In this document: piece by piece, positions 1 through 10,900 of the stretch
Numbering within the stretch: position 1 is the first letter of the stretch
Layout: each line of letters begins with the position of its first letter
Assembly (NCBI GenBank): GCA_004194705.1
Contig: SADC01001171.1
Coordinates: 1-64,000, forward strand
Length of the DNA stretch: 64,000 nt
From: Ditylenchus dipsaci
Lineage: Eukaryota; Nematoda; Chromadorea; Rhabditida; Anguinidae
Reading direction: 5' to 3'
Position numbers and translations under genes: made by a program
Notes under the pieces: model-generated
The model's database searches: none
What the model was told of the DNA's origin: nothing
The model's input: the letters and a program-made list of their open reading frames with translations, nothing else

Positions 1-1213
1 AAAAAAATCTGGGAGCTCTGATTGGTTTAAATTCAAAAATGGAGTGCTGATTAAGGATTCGTTGGTATACTTTCTGTGATAGCTCAAACCGGTATTCTCC
101 TTTTGGTGACTCAAAATTTGGACCTAAACATGCTATAGTATATGGTCTGATGTTTCAATTTGTGCAACTTGTGTGGTATGGACTAGGAACTCAGGTGGGT
201 ATTACAGTCTACTACCGATATAACACCACTCCGGGACCGGCCATTGGCGGTGTTAAAAAAAAAGGTGGTGTTATATAGTGGGCATACTGTACTTTTATGC
301 ACCAAAAAGTTACTTAGTCTAAAAATTTCAGAATTGGATGATGTGGGCAGCTGGCTTTTTAGCTGCTTTTCTCAAATGAGCTATCCTAGCTTTGTGCATT
401 TGTTAGGTAATAAAATTTTATTAAGCAAATTCGTAATGATTTAAACAAAAGCAAAATCAAAAATTGTAGTTTACAAACGGATAGAGAACTACAAGGCACC
501 GTTCAAGGAATTTTAAGTGGTATACGAGGACTTTGTCAAGGTAATTGTGCAAAATACCTAATAAATTGTTATGAACTATCCTTATTTAGGCATTGGGCCA
601 GCCATTTTTGGATTCTTCTTTATGAATTCGGAATGGATCTGACCTTGGATGGCGAGAACACGGGTCATATAGGCGTTGGGCCACAGTTTCCTGTGCCCAA
701 CATAAGGATGCAGCCTTTGAAAACAAAGTGATCACTCCAAATAGGAATGTCACTTCTCATGAGAAGATCACTTTTATTGACATGGTTTGAGTTTAAAAAA
801 GTCTTAAAATATTAGTGATTGAGCGATCACCCGAAAAGTTAGTTCCAGCTTGGAGTCTGACACTGGTACATTGCCCCTTTTTTGTCCCTCTCTGTTTCAA
901 ACTCAAATTTTTTTGACAGCCTGGTCCAAACGTCGCAAGATTCCGATTTTGCCGATCGTTTTTTAGAATCATGAGATGTTTCATCTAAAAAGCAAAAAAT
1001 CTGGTAAACAACTTGGCTTGGGTTCAGAATCCTCCCTCGCAGAGTGCTCGGATAGAAAAGATAACCTCACATTTGTGTTTCTCGACCCCGATTTTCTGAG
1101 AAAGCCGGCTGTTTTTTTTATTCTGGAGAAAAACATTTTCGAACCACAGGAGTGTCATGGGTTCTTAGTCAAAGTTTCAAAAATTTTAATTGGCGCCCAT
1201 TGAATATTAAAAT

Positions 1214-1345
1214 TAAGGTTGGTTGATTGGTAATTCCCAGAAAAACTTTTCCGGCCTTATTTATTCGTAATTACTTGGGTAATTACCCGCAATCACCCGG
1301 GTAATTACCCGAAAAATACTTTTTTCCGGAGAATTACCCACCCTA
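1214..1345. mobile_element. hAT-type MITE, GGTAATTACCCG array
   Basis: 132 bp with ends TAAGGTTGG and CCACCCTA. An exact 8-bp duplication ATTAAAAT lies at 1206-1213 and 1346-1353. The interior is almost entirely GGTAATTACCCG-like palindromic units. Confidence 0.85.
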
Positions 1346-1420
1346 ATTAAAATTAATATTTCAATCCCATCCGAGACTTTACGTGGGGAGGCTTTGTCAC
1401 TGCAACCGACATCTTTTTAA

Positions 1421-1608
1421 AAGACCATGGTTATTGCGCGCAGCGATGTGCGCAAATTTGAATTGGCGAGGGACATTTCTCTTTCATCCCTCACTGTACT
1501 CTTTGGAGTCGTTTGACATTACTCCAAAGAGTACAGTGAGAGACGAAAGAGAAGTGTCGTCCGCCAATTCAAATTTTTGTCATGCACTGCGCGCAAAACC
1601 ATTGTCCT
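1421..1608. mobile_element. TTAA-flanked palindromic MITE
   Basis: TTAA lies at 1417-1420 and 1609-1612. The arms pair over nearly their full length (ACCATGGTT...CGCGCAG against the inverse), with centre GTTTGACATT near 1525. Related to the copy at 25615. Confidence 0.75.
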
Positions 1609-2177
1609 TTAAGTAAAGGATCGTAAGATCGGGCTTTTGCTTTTTTGAAATGAAATATCTTATGATATCGAAATTCTTGCGTTATTTGTGACTAGACTGT
1701 CAAAAAAATAAAGTGAAGGCTGTTGAAAATCGAGTTAAAACAATTTCATACTCTAGTCGCGAACGAACTTTTTGGGTGCTCGTTAAATCGAGGTTATACT
1801 ATGCCTAGAAAAATAATTTTTAGGGCATAATACCCGGACCTCCTTTTTTGTTTGGAGCAGTCTTAGTGCTGATAGCATTGTTGCTAAACATGTCATTGCC
1901 AGCAAACAAGAAAATATTCCGCCGACATGGCTACTCCACCTCTTCCTCAAAGCATTTGGACACGGCTATGTTGATAGATGAAAAAGACTAATTATTTATC
2001 AGAATTAGGTCTTCTTATTCCTCATAATACGGATGATTATTGTTGTTACATATATTGGGCTTAGATTCTCCTTTTTTCAATAGCATTGTTACTTGGGTGA
2101 TACATTTATGTAAATAAATTGGTCTTTTCATTATTTATTGGACTGGTAACAGCAGAATAAAAACAAAGAGTAATAAG

Positions 2178-5100
2178 TTAAACGATTTCATCCACTGACT
2201 TTTGTTGTTTGATAGAAGAAGAAATGAACCCGAAGTCTGTGAGAAAGAAAAGCTGAGAAGATTCACCACTCACGACACTTGTCTTGTGAGTTTGAGTTGA
2301 AAATTCTGCAGTGTGGATATTCCTGATGCTGTTCATGTTGATCTTGAGCGAAAGTATTGAAGAGCCTGAAAATAGACCTTAGAATTTAGAAATGTTGTAA
2401 AACTTAAGTGTTATTCCAATTTATTTCAACTATTTGAGTACTCCAACTACACTTCCGGAACCCCGGCTGATAATACTTACAGTAAGCCAAATGGCCCTGT
2501 CCATAAGGGTCAACTTTAGAGTCAACTTTTTCTTAAATTCAAAAAATGTCAATATTTCTCTTAAAATTATTGTATATTCATGTTTATGACTCTAGGGCAA
2601 CTTTTTATGCTATACACCGAAAATTTAGACAGTTTTTCCGAGTATTTTTTGAAATTTCGACGTATGAAAATTGGTGCGGGAAAAAGTTGAGAGATCAACA
2701 GGGGTCAACATTTGCTAAAATTTTGTGGATACAAGATTTCACATTTCTGTTAACGCCATCTTGTAGAACTCAAAAAGTTGAGTGGTTGTCATGCTTATCA
2801 GATTTAACACTTTTTCATCAAAAATTGATTTTTTGGCACTTTTGAAAAATTTGACCCCTAAAAAGTTGAGGGGTCAAATCAACTGTGGACATAGCCAATT
2901 AACTGTAGCTTTTTCTCTAGTTTGTTGAACTTTAAGCACAATAAAATATTACCAGAGTAGTTGTATCTATGAAGAGTGGCATTGTTGGTAAAAGTAGTAG
3001 CTCCAGCTAGAATTTGGCCATCCACCATTTCCACAGCTGAACAAATCTCTGTTTGATCTCCATCTTCTCCATTATTTAGTACAAGTGCAAGACTTGATGA
3101 ACTTAAATGCCACATGCTAAGATTGACTCCACCTCCGCAAACCTATTATAATATTATGTAGTTCAATTAAAAAAACTTTAAGCTTAAAGTAGCTCACCAC
3201 AAAATCGTCGTCAACATCAACTGCATATATTTCATTTGCACAATTAGGTCTAGATACTTGACTGTGACTTGCAACTTGCAAAGTTCTTGGTGGCTTTTTG
3301 TTCAGTCGGCTTAAAAATATGAAAATTTCTTTAGACTTGCACCCAAAAAATTTAGTAATACCTATCCCAGAACTGTACTAGGCCATCATCTGAGCAGCTC
3401 ACAAACTCAAATTCAGATCTTTTAGCTAGTTTGTTGATCTTCTGTGAATGTCCGCCAAAAACAGAGATCGGCTAAAAAATAAATTAATATTTAGTGAAGA
3501 TAGGATGAAACTTTCTGAGATTTTAAAATAGATCAAAGTATTTTTTGGCTATCCTTTGGGTCACTGTTTTGTTTCTATATAAAAGACTTTTTCAACTTTC
3601 CGAAAATCGGAAACAATTTAGGTAAAGAAAAGGCAAATAATATATATGCAAAATATTTATTCTGGTCTGAGCTATAGGTTTTCAAAGTTGAAACGGTCAG
3701 TTTGTTAGAGTGCGTCTGTTTAAAGGAGGGGCAAAGCCATTTAAGATTAAAACAGTGGCTTCGGTGGCGCAGGGCGTAAGCGTTTGTGTTTTATGGTCAT
3801 AAAACGTACAAGCCCAGGTGCTCACCCCCTCCAAATGTATTTTTTCTCTAAGCGTACTATTTTGGGTTCCCTTGATTTTTTCAAGTTTTCTTTTTAACTT
3901 AAGATTTGAATGTGTACGCTAACTCAAGATTAGGATTAAGCTTAGGTCTTAAGCTTATGCAAAACTGAAAAAAGTTGGCTTAGAGAAAAATACTATTTGG
4001 AGGGGGCGGGCAGTTGAGATACTGTGGTCATAAAAGGGTGCGCAGGTTCGATCCCTCATGCGTGCATTTTTCTTTTTTGACTTGTTTGACCAATTCTAGG
4101 GGTAATTTGGGTCACTGATTCCAGATTCCAAAAGTCTAATTACCTCTGAAACTGGCCAAATAATCCAGATAAAAGTAGCGTGTTACCACCAGTGCTGTAA
4201 ATTTTGGAATTTCGGCACCGGCACCGCACCGGGCACCGGCCTTGAAAATTTTAGCACCGGGCACCGCACCGGGCACCGACCTTTAAAATTTCGGCACCGG
4301 GCACCGCACCCGGGCACCAACCTCCGAAATTTCGGCACCGGTGCCATTTACTGCACTGGTCACCACGTGGGATTGAACCTGCACACCATTTTAGGCCAAA
4401 AAACACAAACGCTTATGCACTGCTCCACCGAGGTCACTTTTGAATTCTTAAAGGCTTTTGCCCCTTTTTAATGCAGAAAATACAGCCTCATAAACCCATT
4501 GAAAATTCCAGTTTTTATAATAAACAAGTCTACCTTTTTGAGCACTTCAATATCATGTAGGCTGATTGATCCATCTGCACAACAATAACAAATTTATTTT
4601 TGCTGTTTAAAGGCAAAATATCTTCAATAGCTGAGTTTGCTATCTTTTCAGAAAAAGATGGTGTTGCCATCACACTTGTGTTGGCTGTAGCTGATTCAAT
4701 GAGGGAGGAGCTGTTGAAGCCATGGACATTGCCATTTGCATCACCACAAATCAAAACATTTGCCAAGGATTTGCCAGATGTTAACTGAAGATTGGTGTGG
4801 GTGTTGCCTGTATTAGATGCACTGTTGGCAGCACTATCATTGCTTGGACAAGGGCAGGTGATTATGTGGCCAAATGAGTTGATGGATATGACATATTTTC
4901 CTGAATATTCAAATCTATCACAAAAAAGCCGAGCTATCGACTACTAATTTTCTCAAAAGTGTACAAACTTAAAATAAATTTGGGCTCTAGGCCTCAATAA
5001 AGGTTTTTGCCTTGGTCCTCCTGTAGTTTTTACGACTTTTTTCAATCTTAGGCCAAGGTTGGCCAGCGTATGTTAAGACGAGCTCGAACTCATTTCTCAA

Positions 5101-5768
5101 ACTACAAAAAATTATGGAAAAATGGACGCTAATGTCATATACCCCACATCTTTTCGTCCTAAATGTCAAAAATACTCCTATTGTGTAATAATGTCTTTCG
5201 GGGAACAGAGTTTTTGGCGCTAGTCTAGAATCCGTTTCCCTTTTTTTGCCTTTATGTCTTCTGTTGTTTTTTTTACGGTTTTTGCCTTGATATCCCCTGT
5301 TATTTCTAAGTATGATCATGATGGTTAAGGTGATAATGTTACCCCTAATCATCGTAATCACAAGGACCATCTTTCTAACCATGATCATATCAAAAAACAA
5401 CAGGGGGGACCAAGGCGAAAACGGAAACGGATTCTAGACTAGCGCCGAGTTTTTACCCTCAATAAGATTCAACGGTTAGCCAAAGTAAGTTTAGATAGAC
5501 TAAAGTTTTTTTGAAGTTCGAGAAACAGGTTTGAGTCCGTGTGCTAAGATACGCTATCTAGCCTTTGCATAAGCCTAAAAAACTAAAAACAAACCACAAG
5601 GGTAAAAACAACCAAGTCAAAATCTGCCCTGCTTGAGACATAGAGCCGAAATTAATATCGAAGAATGGAAATATGAAAGAACGGACCATCATCTGAAAAA
5701 CACTGATCCACAATTTGCGTGTAGTACTTTGCAACTACATCTCCTAGATAGTTTTCTTGTATCCGCAT
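2178..5768 (-). CDS. thoc6: THO complex subunit 6 (THOC6)-like WD-repeat protein
   Basis: THOC6 is a WD40 beta-propeller subunit of the nuclear THO/TREX complex, which couples transcription and mRNA export. I read six exons: 5768-5687, 4914-4534, 3471-3362, 3309-3198, 3142-2953 and 2365-2178 (stop TAA), about 354 codons against about 340 in human. The diagnostic stretches are GHSQKINKLAKRSEFEFVS with SDDGLVQFWD (a WD blade), then SRPN, DDDFVVCGGG and MWHLSSSSLALVL, and a last exon with SILSLKIN and LFFLTDFGF, all matching the order of THOC6. A minus-strand AATAAA lies at 2138-2133. The start ATG directly follows a TTTTCAG acceptor, so it follows a 5' UTR intron or a spliced-leader site. Two places need one extra base to keep frame: the exon 1-2 join, and exon 2 near 4580, where the reading shifts to ADGSISLHDIEVL. 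The large introns hold repeats. The family call is firm; the exact N-terminus is less certain. Confidence 0.85.
3740..3835 (+). repeat. tRNA-derived SINE-like sequence in a THOC6 intron
   Basis: TGGCGCAGGGCGTAAGCG resembles a pol III A box in a tRNA-like 5' part. The B-box region is decayed. Related sequences lie at 4359-4436, 10690-10790 and 10880-10975. Confidence 0.5.
4190..4358. mobile_element. hAT-type MITE, GCACCGGGCACCG array
   Basis: Ends CAGTGCTGTAAAT and ATTTACTGCACTG are inverted. The flanks GTTACCAC and GTCACCAC match in 7 of 8. The interior repeats GGCACCGCACCGGG and AAATTTCGGCACC. It lies inside a THOC6 intron, just beside a tRNA-like sequence. Confidence 0.9.
4359..4436 (-). 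repeat. tRNA-like SINE fragment
   Basis: On the minus strand an A-box-like TGGAGCAGTGCATAAGCG is followed by a B-box GGTTCAATCCC with tRNA-like spacing. It probably comes from the same family as 10880-10975. Confidence 0.6.
4990..5470. repeat. Dispersed foldback family (TATGTTAGGACGRACT type), copy 1
   Basis: Within the first THOC6 intron. It shares GCCAGCGTATGTTA, AACAGGGGGACCAAGGC and similar blocks with copies at 6100-6340, 12470-12640, 14310-14724 and 46200-46500. The ends are inverted around GGACCAAGGC. Confidence 0.55.
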
Positions 5769-6539
5769 CTGAAAATCAGAGAAAATAAAATACTTTAGCT
5801 AAAAATGTTTAGCTGTGTTCATAAAATAAATTTAATATGTATTTTTTGCTTTCAAATTTGTGTATAATTTTTTACTGGTGTTACCTTTTTGAACAATGTT
5901 TTCGATTTATTAGACAGTTAGATAAACTACACAGACTACAATTTGTGAACTAATTGATGTGTATTATTAATTTGGTCAATAATTATGTTTAAAATTTGCT
6001 CCTTCACTTTGTCTTATACTGTTGATATGATTAAGAGATTAATACTTTTTTTAGACACCCGGTATTAAAGGAACAATGAGCGGCCTCATCCCCATATCAG
6101 AAAAATTTTTCGCCTTAGTCTTTCTGTTGTTGTTTTTTTTTGTAATTTTTTTTGGCTTTAGGCTCAGGCAAGGCTGTCCAGCGTATGTTAGGATGAACTC
6201 AAACATAACTTAGAGTCATTTTTGAATCCGTCCCAAAATACACTGGTCTACCTTTTCCTAAGCTTAGACACTAAAAAACACAAAAAACCCAACAGGGGGA
6301 CCAAGGCAAACATTTCCTAATATGAGGATAGGGCCTGATTGGCGATAGGAAGAAAAAGCGTGTTGTTTTTTGGATTGTAGTAATGGCCAGGGTGGACTAG
6401 CATGCAAAATATTTTCTTGCCTTTTTAGTAGTTAGAAGAACTAGTCTGACTCTGTCCTAGCTCATGCTGGCCTAACCTGCAGTTCAGCCAAAAAATAACA
6501 ACAAACAGTTTCAAATTTGGCCCTTGATGCTTTAAAGTA

Positions 6540-7806
6540 TGAGTGCAAATTAGGGGGGGGGATGAATATACTAATGAAAATGTGCTTTTTCGGTTTTTTA
6601 TTTTGTAGCATTTTTCAATGATCCTTCAAAGATTTTTTCACCAAAGTTCTTAGAAAAAAATACTTTCTTATGGAACATCTATCTCGAAAAAAAAATTCAG
6701 ATGAAATTGTAAATTTGCTAGAGGCGCTATTGATAGACGATGAAGACGATGAGGATGTGATGAATTTAGAGTTCCGCCTAGAAAAGGCACCTGACTTGTC
6801 TTTATTTGAAAATAACTGGGAAAAAGTGTTGTTTTCAAGACGGAGTCGAACCTTCGGCCCGGAAGAAAACCATAGGGGGACTAAGGGAGCCAAAATTTTC
6901 AGATATCTGGTCGGGAAAATTTTTTCCGTGATAGATGTTATGAAGAAAGTGAATTTTTTAAAGATTTTTGACCCTAGTAGCGAATACCCCCCCCCCCCCC
7001 CCACCAACAATTTTTTTTTCAAAATCAGGTCTAAACCATTTCTAAGTAATTCTTATGCGCTGAAAACGATAGAAAGGTGTTCACGGGCATTTTCTGACCT
7101 AAAAAGTTGATTTTTGGGAAAAATTTTTTTTGACCAAAATTCAACTTTTTCCCTTGGGGACCAATGTATTCTACCTCGTTTTGTCACTGGAGCTAGGCAA
7201 AAAGAGACTCTATATGCAATTTATGATCAAGTGTACTTCTCGGAATCATGTCTAAGGTAAGTGCGTGCGCGCATCTCTAACTCTCAAGCCCCTGCGCCCC
7301 CTTCGGGGGCGCAGGGGGCTTGGGGGCTTGGGATTGAGATGCGCACACCCACATATCTTAGACGCAAATCACTAGAAAGTGACTCTAGATGCATGAAAAA
7401 ACCTGCATACCAGAGTTTCTTTATGCGGTAGGCCCCAGCTAACAAAACTATGTTTAAATCTCATCTTTTTAGGACTCTAGGTACCATTTCAGGTGGTTTA
7501 CCTTGGTCCCCCGAGGCAAAAAGTCGAATTTTGGTCAAAATTTTTTTTTCCAAAATTCAACTTTTTAGGTCAGAAAATGCCCGAAAACACCTTTTCTATC
7601 GTTTTCAGCGCATAAGAATTACTTAGAAATGGTTAAAACCTAATTTTGAAAAAAAAATTTGTTGGGAGGGGGGGGGGGGGGTATTCGCTACTAGCACCAA
7701 AAAAAATCTTTGAAGAATAATTGAAAAAGTGTTACAAACTGAAACCAGAAAAGGTCATTTTATTGGTCTATCCATACCCCCCCCCCCCCCCCCAATTTGC
7801 ACTCCT
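6540..7806. repeat. Large foldback element with GC-rich centre
   Basis: The ends GCAAATTAGGGGGGG and CCCCCCAATTTGC are inverted. The arms continue through poly-C/poly-G, a block with GATAGAAAGGTGTTC or its inverse, and AAAATTCAACTTTTT. The centre is GCGCCCCCTTCGGGGGCGC (about 7290-7310). It lies between the divergent starts of THOC6 and PEX5. Relatives lie at 39850-40680 and 58170-58900, with fragments at 23740-24030 and 48120-48330. Confidence 0.8.
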
Positions 7807-7996
7807 CCTTTAACGTAGTACTTAGATTCCAGGTGGTACCTAGGTACTGGGTAATGGCTTTTTTAGCTTGCTATACTCGAGTGGTGATAACTATGTGGCT
7901 TTACCTAGGTGGTGGTAAGTCCACCGTAGAAACAGTGTTAACAACTTTCATAATAAACAATCGAATTCTGACTTTTGCAGACTACAGTTAACTGCA

Positions 7997-10900
7997 ATGA
8001 AGCAACTATTCGAACCAGAATGTGGAACTGCCAGCGCTTTGTCAACGCTGTCTAAAAATTATGGCAATAACAACACCAAAATTCAGTCAGGCACATTAAA
8101 AGAATTGCAGACAAGCATTCCAGGAATTTCAAACCATGATTTAGTTTGTTTTAAATTTTTTTCGAATCAGTGAAAATATTATTTATGTTTAGTTAGCAAA
8201 TGAGTACCTGGCCAAGATATGCAGTCAAGTGTCACTTCCAAACACTTTTAACATGGGAAAACTGTTAGAGAGCATGCCAAACCAAAATACCAGGCAGATT
8301 TTGGATAATGGATGGAAAATTGCACAAAAGTAAGTACTTTTAAACTTATTTTAATTTTAGTAATTTTTGTGGTCGGCCTGGTTTTATCATGTACTCTGAT
8401 AAGCCTTGATTGACCCTGAAGTAACTAGCACTTTCTAATGGGTTGCAAAATATTTTCAATTATAACAAACTACATGGCGGTCCAAAAGTACTGCAAACAT
8501 TTTTCCAAAATTTTGTTTAACGGCTTTTAGTAGACAAATTTTCAATCAATTTTGTTCGAACAATACGGTATTATTTAGAGGCTGTAACTAATTTCACCCG
8601 TCAAATTACTGATTTACCTCGTCAAATTATTTTTTTACCCCGTCAAATTTTAATTTCGATCAAAATACTCATTTACCCCGTCAAATTACTGATTTACCCC
8701 GTCAAAATATTGATTTACCCCGTCAAATTTGAATTTTCGGTGAAATACTGCAGTAAATTTTGCGGGAATCCGAATTTTATAGTCAAAATGACTTGGATCG
8801 CGCAAAATCCAGCCCAGAGTGGCCAGAAGCCCCTGAAAATGGGTTTTTCGGGGTTTACTAAAGGGGGAGTACACTTTTCGCAAAAATTCGATTGAGCGGA
8901 TCAGATTTCGGGTCCGATGGGCTCAATCGCTCAGAATTTCACTCTGAACCATTCTCGAGTATCTCAAACAACCCTAAGCCATCATAAACTGCTCCAGACC
9001 GGTATCTAACTACCCGAAATCAGTGCTTAGGGTGGTTTAAGATGGTTGAGAATGGTTCAGAGTGAAATTCTGAGCGATTGAGCCCATCGGACCCGAAATC
9101 TGATCCGCTCAATCGAATTTTTGCGAAAAGTTTACTCCCCTTTTAGTAAACCCCCAACAAAAAACCAATTTTCAGGGGCTTCTGGCCACTCTGGGGCTAG
9201 ATTTTGCGCGATCTAAGTCATTTTTAACTATAAGATTCGGATTCCCGCAAAATTTACTGCAGTATTTCACCGAAAATTTAAATTTGACGTGGTAAATCAA
9301 TATTTTGACGGGGTAAATCAGTAATTTGACGGGGTAAATGAGTATTTTGATCAAAATTCAAATTTGACGGGGTAAAAAAATAATTGTCGGGTTAAATCAG
9401 TAATTTGACGGGGTAAAACAATTTGAGCCTTATTTAGCCCTGGATTTCCTTTTTCGAATGCGCTATCGTTTGTCATGTTTTGATATAGAAAAGTAGGACG
9501 AATATGCAAAACCAACTAAGAGCGTGAAAATTTCAATCAACGCATAAATGTTGCACTTTTAAAAATTGGAAAATGCCATATTAAATTAATTTTTGAGTTT
9601 TTCGCCATGGAACACGGGACGGGACAGGCATAAATATAGGATCGGGACAGGATTCCGGGACGGAAAATTCCATGAATTAGTCCGAGCGGGCGGGAATTGT
9701 CCTGTCCCGTCATCATCTCTAATCTGTGCTCGAGGATGCTCTCAAGTTCGATTCCTCGTAGTTGTTTTGAACTTGGGACATTTAAATAATTTTTTTCGGA
9801 ACGGGACGTCGAGACGGGACAGGCATATATCTGAGATCGGGACGGGATTCCGAGACTGGAAATTCCATGAATTTGTCCGGGCGGCATCTCTAGTTTCACA
9901 TCATCTCTAGTTTCAGATCTAGTGCCTCAGCATACAAATGGTCAGAAGAATTCTCAAACAGAACAAAAGACACCAGTGTTAATCAACACCCACAGTGGGC
10001 AAGTGAATTTAGTCTATCAAGGCAGGACAACCTAAATAGTGCTTGGAATGAAGCTACCAAAACTGACAATAGGCAAGTAAAACACCTAAATTATTAGGTT
10101 TTTTGGCTCGACTATTGTTTTAGATTACCCTCCATTTCTGCTTCAGAATATCTAGACAAGTTTGACATTGGAATCACTCAAGGAAGTAATAGTAATGTGG
10201 CTGATTCCTGGACCAATGAGTTTTTAAACCAGGGCAGTGCGTTTGATGAAAACAATCAATATATTCACGATATGGTAGACAGCAACTATGCTGATTATGA
10301 ACAGGAATGGAATGATATTGAGAACGGTCAAATATCTAATGAATATACTTTCAATTCGGTAACTTCTTTTAATTTTTAAGAGTGAGACAAAATATCCAAA
10401 AACCGCGTTCTCGTTACGTCCGACGCTTTTTTAACCCTGGTTTTAACAAAAAAAAATCCAAATTCAATTGGCCGTCAGTCAGTCCAGTATTGAAATCACA
10501 ATTTTCCATTTTTATGGTTGTTTTTTCAAGAAAATTAAGCAAAGGCTAAAAATGAGAACAAAAAAGATGGCAGCAAAGAACAAAAAATTTAATTGTGAGT
10601 CACATGGTCACCAAAACGACTCGCAAAGTCAGAATTGGACCAGATTGGTCAAAAAGTCTTAGCGAAAATCTTCAAACTCTGGGTTAGAAAAGTGTCGAAC
10701 CAGCGGAAGTAATGAAAGACAGTGTCAGATCACTGAGACTTAAGGGGAAGGGGGGCAGGTTCAATCCCACGTAGTGGCACACTTTTTTTTGGCTTCTTTG
10801 ACCAGTTCTAAGGGTAATTTGGGTCGCTGATTCCGATGCTGGCGTCAAAAAAATCGAACTACTTCTAAAACTGGTCAAACAAGTCAAAAAAATAGTGTGC

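Noticed and set aside
4987..5400. 137-residue minus-strand frame in a THOC6 intron
   Set aside because: It lies within a dispersed foldback repeat and shows low-complexity basic text; no family resemblance.
6615..7110. Overlapping frames of about 140 residues on both strands
   Set aside because: Arms of the foldback element at 6540-7806, including homopolymer-coded proline and glycine runs.
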